Shown one piece after another: positions 7,955 through 16,824 of a stretch of DNA of 64,000 nucleotides (positions are counted from its first letter, which is position 1; each line of letters begins with the position of its first letter). The notes below the pieces were generated by a model, which was not told where the DNA came from, made no database searches, and was given only the letters and a program-made list of their open reading frames with translations. Origin of the DNA: an uncultured Spirochaetales bacterium. GTDB taxonomy: Bacteria; Spirochaetota; Spirochaetia; Sphaerochaetales; Sphaerochaetaceae. A program made the translations under genes and the position numbers. The stretch lies in the NCBI GenBank assembly GCA_949285145.1, contig CASDXQ010000003.1, positions 1 through 64,000 on the forward strand, read 5' to 3'.

Positions 7955-9475
7955 ATGCATGTCATTGAGAAATATCTGAAAAAAGCCGGCACGGCGGCGA
8001 ATGGTGAGATGATCAATTATATCTCATCCCTGTCTCTCGTGAAAAAGGTCAGCCCTGAGACTGCTTCTCATATCGTAAAGGAGCTGGAGGATCAGCGATG
8101 CAGTTATCTGAAGCTTATTGCAAGCGAGAATTTCTCATCTCTTTCCGTTCAGGCTGCAATGGCAAACCTTCTGACGGACAAATATGCAGAAGGATACCCT
8201 TATCACCGCTTCTATGCAGGATGTGACAATGTGGATGCAGTTGAGACTCTGGCTGTTGAAAAAGCGAAAGAGCTTTTCGGTGCCGAGCATGCCTATGTCC
8301 AGCCTCACAGCGGAGCCGATGCCAACCTGTGTGCATACTGGGCGATCCTCAATACGAAAGTCCAGATGCCGCTTCTTGAGGATATGGGGATAACCAATGT
8401 CTCATCTCTCACAAGGGAAGACTGGAACAGGATAAGGACGGCATGCCACAACCAGCGTCTCCTCGGTCTTGATTATTATTCAGGTGGTCACCTGACACAC
8501 GGTTACAGACAGAATATTTCCGCCCAGCTTTTCGATGCCTATTCCTATACTGTCAACGAGAAGACTTTCCTTCTGGATTATGATGACATTGAAGCGAAAG
8601 TGAAGGAGATTAAGCCTCTGATCCTTCTTGCCGGTTATTCTGCATATCCCAGAAAGATAAATTTCCGCCGGATGAGTGAGATCGCACATGAAAACGGAGC
8701 CGTATTCATGGTTGACATGGCTCATTTCGCCGGTCTTGTGGCAGGAGGCGTTTTCACTGATGAATATAATCCTGTCCTGTGGGCAGATGTGGTTACAAGC
8801 ACTACGCACAAGACACTGCGCGGTCCGCGCGGCGGGCTTATCCTCTGCAAGGAAGAGTTCAGGGAATCAGTTGACAAAGGCTGTCCTCTTGTGATCGGAG
8901 GCCCGCTTGCTCATGTGATGGCTGCGAAGGCTCTGTGCTTCATCGAGGCTCTGACTCCTGAATACAGGGATTACGCAAGAAAGATTGTAGAGAATGCCCA
9001 GGATCTTGCCCTGGCTCTGAGAGAGGAGGGCTGCGTGATTCTCACTGGAGGAACTGACAACCATCTCATGCTGCTGGATGTGAGTCCGTTCGCTCTGAAC
9101 GGCCGTCAGGCGGAAAGCCTGCTGAGGGAGTGCGGCATAACGCTGAACAGGAATGCCCTGCCTTTTGACAAGAACGGTCCATGGTACACTTCCGGACTCA
9201 GGCTTGGCACACCGGCACTTACGACTCTCGGCATGGGAGAGAAGGAAATGAAGGAAATTGCCTCCATAATTGCCATGGTGCTGAAGAATGCGAAACCTGT
9301 AATTCTCACAAAGGGGGAAAACGCAGGCAAACAGAGCAGGAACAAGGCAAAGGTTCCTTCCGCCGTGCTTGAAGAGGCCCGCTCGAGAGTCTCATCTCTG
9401 CTCAGGTCTTTTCCGCTTTACCCACAGCTTGATCTTGACTTCCTCAAGGATGAATTCCTCATTGAGGAAGAGTGA
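7955..9475 (+). CDS. glyA: Serine hydroxymethyltransferase, long form
   Basis: PLP enzyme of 506 residues converting serine and tetrahydrofolate to glycine and methylene-tetrahydrofolate. It has LIASENF near the N-terminus, YAEGYPYHRFYAGC, and the PLP lysine in TSTTHKTLRGPRGG (Lys286). It is about 90 residues longer than the common bacterial enzyme. The extra length lies in an N-terminal extension and an insert around residues 130-175, as in other long SHMTs I associate with spirochaetes and chlamydiae. AGGAGG at 7941-7946 supports the ATG. Beside a purine-catabolism island it may also serve glycine/formate metabolism, which is inference. Confidence 0.95.
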   Translation: MHVIEKYLKKAGTAANGEMINYISSLSLVKKVSPETASHIVKELEDQRCSYLKLIASENFSSLSVQAAMANLLTDKYAEGYPYHRFYAGCDNVDAVETLAVEKAKELFGAEHAYVQPHSGADANLCAYWAILNTKVQMPLLEDMGITNVSSLTREDWNRIRTACHNQRLLGLDYYSGGHLTHGYRQNISAQLFDAYSYTVNEKTFLLDYDDIEAKVKEIKPLILLAGYSAYPRKINFRRMSEIAHENGAVFMVDMAHFAGLVAGGVFTDEYNPVLWADVVTSTTHKTLRGPRGGLILCKEEFRESVDKGCPLVIGGPLAHVMAAKALCFIEALTPEYRDYARKIVENAQDLALALREEGCVILTGGTDNHLMLLDVSPFALNGRQAESLLRECGITLNRNALPFDKNGPWYTSGLRLGTPALTTLGMGEKEMKEIASIIAMVLKNAKPVILTKGENAGKQSRNKAKVPSAVLEEARSRVSSLLRSFPLYPQLDLDFLKDEFLIEEE

Positions 9476-9494
9476 GACAATAAGCTTTGAGTAT

Positions 9495-9516
9495 GGGGCA
9501 GGTGCGACCTGCCTCA
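9495..9516 (+). terminator. Hairpin after glyA
   Basis: GGCAGGT (9497-9503) pairs with ACCTGCC (9507-9513) around a 3-base loop. The T-run is weak (TCATTCT). Confidence 0.5.
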
Positions 9517-9604
9517 TTCTGATGAACTTATTTTCAAGGCAAAGTCATTTGTCTACAGATAACTGATAAATTAATCCAATTTGAAAATAAATGGTAATTC
9601 TGTT

Positions 9605-10129
9605 ATGACAGGAATATTAAAAAAGTATATTGAGCTTAAAGGCTTCAGTAATCCCGAAGAATATCTTTCCATTGTTAAAAAGAAAGGATATGAAATTCCT
9701 CCAGGGACAGCTATTTCTGATACCAACACCCCTTTGGATAAAAAACTTGCACAAGCCTATTTTATACTTACATATCATTCTCTGCCTCAGGATCTTGCAG
9801 AAAAAAATATTGAAGTATTAGGAACAGAAGCGGATTTGATGGGCAGTAATCTGTATGCATTTTTCAAGATGCCGAATCCTAAACCCTTGTATCTGATTAC
9901 AAAGGAAGCAGTTTCAATCATAAAGACAACCAGACTTACAATAAATATTGATGTTGATTTTTGTAAGACATATCTTCCTCATCCATATTTTATTTATTCC
10001 GGTGATGGTTTTACCCTGTTCGATGATGTTGTTTCGATAATTTTATACACGGATGATTATGGCTATCTGACTTGTCATATTGAGACAACTGATGGAGAAG
10101 AACTGATCCAAAATATAGATTTAAAATGA
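9605..10129 (+). CDS. Hypothetical protein, 5' part of a split AT-rich gene
   Basis: I do not recognise this protein of about 174 residues (a TTG at 9581 would add eight). Codon use is AT-rich, unlike glyA and ygfK on either side, which suggests transfer. It ends in AAA-TGA. Skipping one base at 10127 joins it in frame to the following reading frame, giving one protein of about 333 residues. The segment around TYLPHPYFIYSGDGFTLFDD followed by acidic residues, and the total length, recall AcrVA2-like proteins, but this similarity is remote and was judged by eye. No strong ribosome site is seen. Confidence 0.55.
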   Translation: MTGILKKYIELKGFSNPEEYLSIVKKKGYEIPPGTAISDTNTPLDKKLAQAYFILTYHSLPQDLAEKNIEVLGTEADLMGSNLYAFFKMPNPKPLYLITKEAVSIIKTTRLTINIDVDFCKTYLPHPYFIYSGDGFTLFDDVVSIILYTDDYGYLTCHIETTDGEELIQNIDLK

Positions 10130-10184
10130 TGAGTTCAATATAGTAGAACCTGTATTCTCTGATGAAAAAGGAGAGGAGTATATT

Positions 10185-10607
10185 TTGGAAAATGGATATG
10201 TGATTGATAAGTCCATCAGAGAAAAGATTCATGCAGCTCTTATTTATATCGTCAAGTTCATCCTTTTGCTTCATGCTGATAAAAAACCGGTCATCGTTGA
10301 ACCTCTCTATAAACCGAAAGCAAAAAGTACCCCTGAGAAAGAAAAGAAAATATATGGGAATATTTCATACAAGAAGATTTCTCTTACTCATGAGTATAAA
10401 ACAAAAATAAAAGAGATAGAGTCTGCAGGTTGTCATACTGTTCTTGACAAAGAAGGCAAGACCTTGCGTGTTGTAAGCGTTACGGGGCATTTAAGAAATC
10501 AGGCATGTGGGCCAGATTGGTCAGATCATAAAATCATTTATATAGAAGCTCATGAATCCAAAGCATGGAAGAAAGATGGAATTCAGATCATGAAGGTAGT
10601 TGAATAG
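10185..10607 (+). CDS. Hypothetical protein, 3' part of the split AT-rich gene
   Basis: A 140-residue reading frame with no convincing start: the frame is open upstream to 10125 without an ATG, and TTG 10185 is only the first possible codon. The C-terminus has VSVTGHLRNQACGP followed by KIIYIEAHESKAW. This resembles a GH(W/L)R.Q..G...I.I pattern I associate with phage- and plasmid-borne proteins, including the AcrVA2-like group. It probably belongs to the same original gene as 9605-10129, broken by a +1 frameshift. Confidence 0.5.
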   Translation: MENGYVIDKSIREKIHAALIYIVKFILLLHADKKPVIVEPLYKPKAKSTPEKEKKIYGNISYKKISLTHEYKTKIKEIESAGCHTVLDKEGKTLRVVSVTGHLRNQACGPDWSDHKIIYIEAHESKAWKKDGIQIMKVVE

Positions 10608-10751
10608 ACTTTTCAGTGGAAAATCTTGTTTCATGTTTTTTTATTCATTTATATTTCTGACAGCCTCATGTTTTTTCTGATAAATATGATGATAAAGGTT
10701 TTTATTTTTATGAATCAAATACATTGATTAATAAGCAATGTTAATCAGTTT

Positions 10752-10767
10752 TGTTGCAACTTGTTGC
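10752..10767 (+). promoter_or_regulatory. TGTTGC direct-repeat box, ygfK promoter
   Basis: TGTTGC-AACT-TGTTGC lies 8 bases upstream of the -35 element of ygfK. The same 6-4-6 box occurs at the xdhA (16683) and ygeW (30267) promoters. Confidence 0.7.
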
Positions 10768-10775
10768 CAATCCTG

Positions 10776-10803
10776 TTGACTTCCTGTCATTGTGAGGTAC
10801 AAT
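10776..10803 (+). promoter_or_regulatory. Promoter of ygfK
   Basis: TTGACT (10776-10781) and TACAAT (10798-10803) with a 16-base spacer, about 33 bases before the start codon. The remaining gap from 10608 is AT-rich without other features. Confidence 0.75.
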
Positions 10804-10836
10804 TGAAATGTAAGAAACAATGAATAAGGAGTGTCT

Positions 10837-13800
10837 ATGGGTGACAGAATGAGAAGTGTACCTTTCACCGGACTGCTTGAAAGGATAAGCGGTGAGCTGA
10901 AAGGGCAGAAGAGTATCTTTTCAATACCTGAATACAGCTTCTACAGGAGTGAAGGAAAGCACAGCATAAAGGTTTTCACTCAGGAAGCTGCCACGCCGGT
11001 AGGACCTGCGGCAGGTCCTCATACCCAGCTTGCACAGAACATAATCACATCATATCTCACAGGTGCAAGATTCATTGAGCTGAAAACAGTACAGATAATG
11101 GACACACTTGAGATAGCAAAGCCGTGCATTGACGCGCGCGATGAAGGCTATAACGTCGAGTGGTCCACGGAATACACTCTCCCGAAAGCATACGATGAAT
11201 ACCTCAAGGCCTGGATAATCGTCCATCTTCTCGACATGTTCATGAATGAGGACTGGAAAAAGCCTTCATTCATCTTCAATATGTCGGTTGGCTACAATCT
11301 CGAGGGAATAAAGACCGAGAAGATGCAGCACTTCATCAACAGCATGCTTGATGCTGATGCGGACGGCCGCTTTGACGGCTATATCGCATCCCTTGACAAA
11401 GCCCTTGAGGCCGAAATTTTCAACGCAACGGTCTTTGAAGACAGGCAGGAAGATGCAAGGAAGAAGCTTTCCCTCATCAGCAAGTGTATTTCACCTTCTG
11501 TCACGATTTCCACCATGCACGGCTGTCCGCCGCATGAGATAGAGGCGATCTGCACATACATGCTCACAGAGAAAAAGATCGACACTTTCGTGAAGCTCAA
11601 TCCGACACTGCTTGGCTATGATACGGTGAGAAAGATTCTCGATGATCTCGGCTATGACTATATCGAGCTGCGACGTGAGAGTTTCGAACATGACCTCCAG
11701 TGGGACGATGCCGTTGCGATGCTGACAAGACTGAGAGAGAAAGCCGTAGCAGAAGGAAAGGGTTTCGGCGTCAAGCTCACCAACACCCTTGGCAACGTGA
11801 ACAACGGCGATGAGCTTCCCGGCGATGAGCGCTATATGTCCGGCCGCGCCCTGTTCCCTCTTTCCACAAGTGTCGCAAGAAGACTTTCCGAGGTCTTTGA
11901 CGGAAAGCTTCCGGTTTCCTACTCAGGCGGTGCCGGCGCCCTGAATATTAAGGAGCTTTTCGAAACCGGAATAAGACCCATAACAGTCGCAACAGATCTT
12001 CTGCATCCGGGCGGATATCTCAAACTTAAGCAGATGGCAGAGATCCTTGACTCAAGCGATGCATGGTCAATGGATCACATTGATGTGAAGAAACTGGAGG
12101 CTCTCAATGACAAGGCCGTATCCCCGTCATCTGCCTTCCACAAGGACAGAAGAGGTGAAGACCGTGTCAAGATAGGAAAGGAACTGCCTCTTACGGACTG
12201 CTATGTCGCACCATGCGTTGCATCATGTCCCATCCATCAGGATATCCCAGAGTATGTCTATCTCATGGGAGAAGGCCGCTATGCCGAAGCACTTGCAGTT
12301 ATCCTCGAGAAGAATCCTCTTGTGAACATCACCGGATGGATCTGCGATCATCAGTGCCAGCATCACTGCACCAGAATGGATTATGAAGGTCCGATTGCGA
12401 TCCGTGAGATCAAGCATCTTGCCGGCGAGCTGGGTTTTGCTGAATACCTCAGTGAGATATGGTCAGGCATTGAGGCTCCATCCGATGTGAAGGCAGCCGT
12501 TGTCGGTGCCGGTCCTGCAGGACTTGCCGCGAGCTATTTCCTCGCACGTGCCGGATACGATGTGTCTCTTTTCGAAAGGGAGGCGAAGGCCGGCGGTGTT
12601 GTCCGCAATGTCATCCCGGACTTCCGCATCCCGGAAGAAGTGGTTCAGAAAGATGTGGATTTCATCCTCTCATACGGTGTCAAGGCACATTTCAGCCAGG
12701 ATGCTTCAGCTCTGAGTGTGGAAGAACTCAGGAAGAAAGGTTTTGACTGGATCTTCTATGCAGTGGGAGCGGAGAAGGCAAGGGACAGCGGCATAGAAGG
12801 AAACGGAAAGATAGTTTCCGCAGTTTCATTCCTCAAGGACTACAAGAAAGGAGTCCTTCCCTCTGCCGGCTCAAAGGTTATCGTGGTGGGCGGCGGCAAT
12901 ACGGCAATGGATGCATCCCGCGCCGCAAGGAAGGCCGGATGTGATGTCACTGTCATTTACAGAAGAAGCCGTAAGGAAATGCCCTGCGATGCAGAGGAAT
13001 ACACAGCGGCTGTGAATGACGGCGTTTCATTCCGCTTCCTCACAAATCCCGCAACTTTCAATGACGGCGTACTTACTGCCGACAAGATGAAGCTCGGCGA
13101 GAAGGATTCTTCGGGAAGACCCCGTCCCGTTCCGTCGGGTGAGAAGGTCTCTTTTGATGCCGACCTTGTCATCAGCGCCATAGGCGAGAAAGCGGACAGC
13201 CTTCTGCTTGAAGGCCTAGAACTGGAAAGGGAGGACAATTTCAGCTTTGCCTCTCATGTGTTTGTCATCGGCGATACCGTCACCGGTCCCTCCACCGTTG
13301 TCAGGGCAATCGCATCAGCGCAGAATGCGGTCAACAGATGCATTGACCTCACACTGGATGAAATCGCTGACGGCGATGAAGATGATGAGTGTGAGGATGA
13401 GGAATGTTCATGTCATGACCATGATCATCACCATCATGAACACGATGAGGACTGTGACTGCGGCTGTCATGATCATGAGGAACATGATGATGAAGATGAG
13501 ATGAGCGACGAGGAATACCGCAGTCAGGAAGATGCCTATTTCAGGGAGCTTGTCACGAAGAAGAGTGCGATAAGAGAAGAAAAACAGTGTGATACAGCTT
13601 CATTCCTCAAAGGAGAAGCCGGACGCTGTCTTGAGTGTTCTTACCTTTGCAACAAGTGCGTTGATGTATGTCCGAACAGGGCAAATGTCGCGCTTGACAT
13701 GAGGGAGAGCGGACTGTTTGAGGATCCCTTCCAGATCCTTCACATTGATGCATACTGCAATGAATGCGGCAACTGCGAGACTTTCTGTCCGTATTCCGGC

Positions 13801-14040
13801 GGTCCGTATAAGAAGAAATTCACTCTCTTCTCCAGCGAAGGAGATTTCTCTGACAGCACAAATGACGGTTTCTATGTATCAGGCAGCAAGGTTGTTGTGA
13901 GAATTGAAGGGGAAGTGAAGACCGGCGTGATTGATGACAACATGGATCTTGAGATCGACATCGATGAAAGGATCCTTGCAATGATCAGCGAGGTTTTCAT
14001 CTCTTATCCTTATCTGCTCGGCGCGGTTGATGCCGAGTGA
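10837..14040 (+). CDS. ygfK: YgfK, putative iron-sulfur flavoprotein reductase of purine/urate catabolism
   Basis: A 1067-residue oxidoreductase. The N-terminal part (about 1-430) looks like a dihydroorotate-dehydrogenase-type barrel. A GltD-like part follows: a cysteine-rich segment (CVAPCVASCPIHQ, then CDHQCQHHCTR), an FAD site VVGAGPAGLAASYFLARAGY and an NAD(P)H site VVGGGNTAMDASRAA. Two 4Fe-4S motifs close the protein (CLECSYLCNKCVDVCP and CNECGNCETFCP). The layout resembles dihydropyrimidine dehydrogenase. In E. coli ygfK lies in the anaerobic purine/selenium cluster; it was named a putative selenate reductase and has been linked to anaerobic urate breakdown. An insert at residues 845-889 is extremely rich in Asp, Glu, His and Cys. 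AAGGAG at 10826-10831 selects ATG 10837. Confidence 0.92.
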   Translation: MGDRMRSVPFTGLLERISGELKGQKSIFSIPEYSFYRSEGKHSIKVFTQEAATPVGPAAGPHTQLAQNIITSYLTGARFIELKTVQIMDTLEIAKPCIDARDEGYNVEWSTEYTLPKAYDEYLKAWIIVHLLDMFMNEDWKKPSFIFNMSVGYNLEGIKTEKMQHFINSMLDADADGRFDGYIASLDKALEAEIFNATVFEDRQEDARKKLSLISKCISPSVTISTMHGCPPHEIEAICTYMLTEKKIDTFVKLNPTLLGYDTVRKILDDLGYDYIELRRESFEHDLQWDDAVAMLTRLREKAVAEGKGFGVKLTNTLGNVNNGDELPGDERYMSGRALFPLSTSVARRLSEVFDGKLPVSYSGGAGALNIKELFETGIRPITVATDLLHPGGYLKLKQMAEILDSSDAWSMDHIDVKKLEALNDKAVSPSSAFHKDRRGEDRVKIGKELPLTDCYVAPCVASCPIHQDIPEYVYLMGEGRYAEALAVILEKNPLVNITGWICDHQCQHHCTRMDYEGPIAIREIKHLAGELGFAEYLSEIWSGIEAPSDVKAAVVGAGPAGLAASYFLARAGYDVSLFEREAKAGGVVRNVIPDFRIPEEVVQKDVDFILSYGVKAHFSQDASALSVEELRKKGFDWIFYAVGAEKARDSGIEGNGKIVSAVSFLKDYKKGVLPSAGSKVIVVGGGNTAMDASRAARKAGCDVTVIYRRSRKEMPCDAEEYTAAVNDGVSFRFLTNPATFNDGVLTADKMKLGEKDSSGRPRPVPSGEKVSFDADLVISAIGEKADSLLLEGLELEREDNFSFASHVFVIGDTVTGPSTVVRAIASAQNAVNRCIDLTLDEIADGDEDDECEDEECSCHDHDHHHHEHDEDCDCGCHDHEEHDDEDEMSDEEYRSQEDAYFRELVTKKSAIREEKQCDTASFLKGEAGRCLECSYLCNKCVDVCPNRANVALDMRESGLFEDPFQILHIDAYCNECGNCETFCPYSGGPYKKKFTLFSSEGDFSDSTNDGFYVSGSKVVVRIEGEVKTGVIDDNMDLEIDIDERILAMISEVFISYPYLLGAVDAE

Positions 14041-14050
14041 GGGAGGTGCC

Positions 14051-15394
14051 ATGGCAGTAACTGTAATAAAGAATGTCCGCATAATGCAGACAATGGAGCC
14101 GGTTGAGGTTCTTGAGAATATGGATGTCGTCATCACTGACGGCACCATAAGTGCAGTCGCACCGGGAATCGGAAGTGACGTGACTGCGGATGTCGTGATC
14201 GACGGCAGCGGCAAGACACTGATACCAGGCAATGTATGTGCCCATCATCATTACTATTCCGGTCTGAGCCGCGGCATGCTGATAAGCGCAGGACCCCAGA
14301 CGGATTTCATTCAGGTCCTGAAGGAATGGTGGTGGCGTCTTGACAGGGGACTTGACGAGGAGGCCTGCTATTATTCTTCCCTGATCTGCTCGCTTGATGC
14401 CATCGCAAGCGGCACCACATGTGCGATAGACCATCATGCCTCTCCATCATACATAAGGGGAAGCCTCTCAACCATTGCCAGAGGAATGGAGGAAGTTGGA
14501 ATAAGAGGCGCCACCTGCTACGAGGTTACCGACAGGAACCGCGGCATGAGCGAGGTGGAGGAAGGTGTTGAGGAGAATATAAGGTTTGCAAAGGAGTGTG
14601 ACGGGAAGAAGAAAAACGGTCCTCTTCTTGTCCAAGCCATGATAGGCGGACATGCTCCCTTCACGCTGCCTGATGAAGCCCTGTCCCTGATGAAGGGTGC
14701 GTGTGAGGAGACAGGACGCGGCATTCACCTGCATGCGGCTGAAGACAAGTATGATGTGGTTCATTCACACCATATCTACAACAAGGATATCGTCGCACGT
14801 CTGGAGGAGCACGGACTTCTTGTTGAGAAGAGCCTTATGGTTCACTGCCTGCACCTCAGTGAAAGCGAGATTGATGCGATAAACAGGGCCGGTGCGTTCC
14901 TTGCACATAACCCGCGCTCCAACATGAACAACCATGTGGGGTATCTGAAGAACATAGCGAAGGTGGACAACCTTGTGCTCGGCACTGACGGGTGCGGCGG
15001 CAATATGTTCGAAGAGATCAAGATAGGTTTCTTCAAGCACAAGGATGAAGGCGGCCCTTTCTGGCCTGCCGATTTCCTTAAGGCCCTCTCGCGCGGCAAC
15101 AGGCTTGTTGAGCGCATCTTCAGCGACGGACGGCGCTGGGGCCGCATTGAGGCCGGATACACTGCCGATCTCGTGCTTCTTGACTACAAGAATCCGACAC
15201 CGCTTGTGAATGCCAACGGTGCCACCCATTTCGTGTGGGGCATGAGTTCGAATGCGGTGCATACGGTACTGGTGGACGGCAAGGTCATTCTTGAGAACCG
15301 TGAATTCAGGAATATCGATGCAGACAGGATTTACAGACAGGCAGCTTCTGTTGCACAGAGAGTGTGGAAGGCTGTCGACAAAATAAGATCATAG
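14051..15394 (+). CDS. ssnA: SsnA, putative aminohydrolase of the purine/selenium cluster
   Basis: Amidohydrolase-superfamily enzyme of 447 residues. Metal ligands are seen in CAHHHYYSG (about residue 61), HLHAAEDKYD, HCLHLSE and LGTDGCGGN. The family hydrolyses C-N bonds such as those of purine rings and their open-ring products. It matches the SsnA family found beside ygfK and ygeY. GGGAGG at 14041-14046 fixes the ATG at 14051, ten bases after the ygfK stop, so they share a transcript. Confidence 0.92.
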   Translation: MAVTVIKNVRIMQTMEPVEVLENMDVVITDGTISAVAPGIGSDVTADVVIDGSGKTLIPGNVCAHHHYYSGLSRGMLISAGPQTDFIQVLKEWWWRLDRGLDEEACYYSSLICSLDAIASGTTCAIDHHASPSYIRGSLSTIARGMEEVGIRGATCYEVTDRNRGMSEVEEGVEENIRFAKECDGKKKNGPLLVQAMIGGHAPFTLPDEALSLMKGACEETGRGIHLHAAEDKYDVVHSHHIYNKDIVARLEEHGLLVEKSLMVHCLHLSESEIDAINRAGAFLAHNPRSNMNNHVGYLKNIAKVDNLVLGTDGCGGNMFEEIKIGFFKHKDEGGPFWPADFLKALSRGNRLVERIFSDGRRWGRIEAGYTADLVLLDYKNPTPLVNANGATHFVWGMSSNAVHTVLVDGKVILENREFRNIDADRIYRQAASVAQRVWKAVDKIRS

Positions 15395-15404
15395 GAGAAG
15401 ATTT

Positions 15405-16625
15405 ATGAAGATTCAAGATCAGATTCGTGAGCTGGCTGAAAAATACCGTGACTATACGGCAGAGAATCTCAGCAAGCTCGTAAAGACGAAGAGCTATTCC
15501 TCAAGGGAAGAGGATGTATGCCGTCTTATCGTTGAGCTGTGCAAGGAAGCGGGATTCGATGAAGTGAGGATTGACGGACTTGGCTCCGTTGTCGCCCGTG
15601 TGGGTTACGGTCCCAAGGCAATGGCATTTGATGCCCACATAGACACCGTTGAGGTGGGAAATATCAAGAACTGGAATTTCGATCCCTTCTCAGGTGAGAT
15701 TAAGGACGGCCTCGTATACGGACGCGGAGCCTCCGACCAGAAAGGCGGTGCTGCAAGCATGATCACGGCAGGACGCATCCTCAAGGAACTCGGCTACGGC
15801 GGCGAATACTCCATCTATTTCACCTTCACTGTCATGGAGGAGGACTGCGACGGCATGTGCTGGAAGTACCTCATCGAGGAAGAGAAGTTCAAGCCGGATC
15901 TCCTTGTCTCGACCGAGCCCACAAGCTGCAGGATCTACCGCGGTCACAGGGGCAGAATGGAGATAAGAATCATCCTGCGCGGAATCTCCTGCCACGGCTC
16001 AGCGCCTGAGAGAGGCGTAAGTGCCGCATACAAGGCTGCACGCGCGGCTCTTGCCATCGAGCAGCTCAACAAGGATCTCCAGCCGGATGAGGACAACTTC
16101 CTCGGAAAGGGAACCATAACCGTCAGCCAGATGGATGTAAAAGGCCCCAGCCAGTGTGCCGTTGCCGATTACGCCATGATCTACTGTGACAGACGTCTCA
16201 CATGGGGAGAGGATGCCGATCTTGCAATCAGCCAGGTAAGGGAGTATGTTTCAAAGGCCACGGGTGATGATCCTGATTCAATCATCGTCGAGATGCCGGA
16301 TTACGGAAAGACAGGCTGGACGAACAAGGAATATTCACAGGAGCTTTACTTCCCGACATGGAAGCTTGATGCCGATCATCCTCTTGTGAAGGCTGCCGTG
16401 AAGGATTATGAGACTCTCTACAGCAAGGAACCTGTCGTCGACAAGTGGACATTCAGCACAAATCTTGTCGCAACCACGGGTCGCCACAGGATTCCGGCCA
16501 TCGGTTTCGGACCGGGCGACGAGGCTCAGGCCCATGCCCCGAACGAGATCAACAGGGTCGAGGATCTGGTGATCTGTGCGGGCTTCTATGCGCTGCTTCC
16601 GTACTGCATCGAAGGTAAAGTCTGA
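15405..16625 (+). CDS. ygeY: YgeY family M20 hydrolase, selenium/purine-linked
   Basis: A 406-residue M20-type metallohydrolase. FDAHIDTVEVG carries the first metal His and Asp, GRGASDQKGG carries the bridging Asp, and TVMEEDCDG the catalytic Glu pair. M20 enzymes cleave amide or ureido bonds. YgeY has been placed in the late steps of anaerobic urate degradation (ureido-type intermediates toward diaminopropionate), which is family knowledge rather than something read here. It starts ten bases after ssnA stops and is the last gene of ygfK-ssnA-ygeY. Confidence 0.92.
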   Translation: MKIQDQIRELAEKYRDYTAENLSKLVKTKSYSSREEDVCRLIVELCKEAGFDEVRIDGLGSVVARVGYGPKAMAFDAHIDTVEVGNIKNWNFDPFSGEIKDGLVYGRGASDQKGGAASMITAGRILKELGYGGEYSIYFTFTVMEEDCDGMCWKYLIEEEKFKPDLLVSTEPTSCRIYRGHRGRMEIRIILRGISCHGSAPERGVSAAYKAARAALAIEQLNKDLQPDEDNFLGKGTITVSQMDVKGPSQCAVADYAMIYCDRRLTWGEDADLAISQVREYVSKATGDDPDSIIVEMPDYGKTGWTNKEYSQELYFPTWKLDADHPLVKAAVKDYETLYSKEPVVDKWTFSTNLVATTGRHRIPAIGFGPGDEAQAHAPNEINRVEDLVICAGFYALLPYCIEGKV

Positions 16626-16650
16626 CGGTATCAGCAATAAGAAAACAGCA

Positions 16651-16679
16651 GGGCGCTTCCTTGACGGGAGCGCCTTTCT
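16651..16679 (+). terminator. Terminator after ygeY
   Basis: GGCGCT (16652-16657) pairs with AGCGCC (16669-16674), followed by TTTCT. Confidence 0.65.
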
Positions 16680-16682
16680 ATG

Positions 16683-16698
16683 TGTTGCGCTTTGTTGC
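16683..16698 (+). promoter_or_regulatory. TGTTGC direct-repeat box, xdhA promoter
   Basis: TGTTGC-GCTT-TGTTGC, 18 bases upstream of the xdhA -35 element. That is one helical turn further away than at ygfK. Confidence 0.7.
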
Positions 16699-16716
16699 TT
16701 TTTCCTCTTTTTCCGT

Positions 16717-16745
16717 TTGTCAAAAGCCCCTTGCGGGTGTATACT
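16717..16745 (+). promoter_or_regulatory. Promoter of xdhA
   Basis: TTGTCA (16717-16722) and TATACT (16740-16745) with an ideal 17-base spacer. Confidence 0.8.
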
Positions 16746-16824
16746 TTTCTCAGATGAAATCTTTTGTGGTAATTGACCATTATACAAAGATTTGAATAAT
16801 GATCTCGGCATGGAGGTTTGTACT

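Noticed and set aside
10115-10135. Programmed +1 frameshift at AAA-TGA in the split AT-rich gene
   Set aside because: It resembles the prfB type only in the TGA; there is no Shine-Dalgarno-like stimulator upstream at the right distance and no slippery CTT codon, so an ordinary frameshift is more likely.
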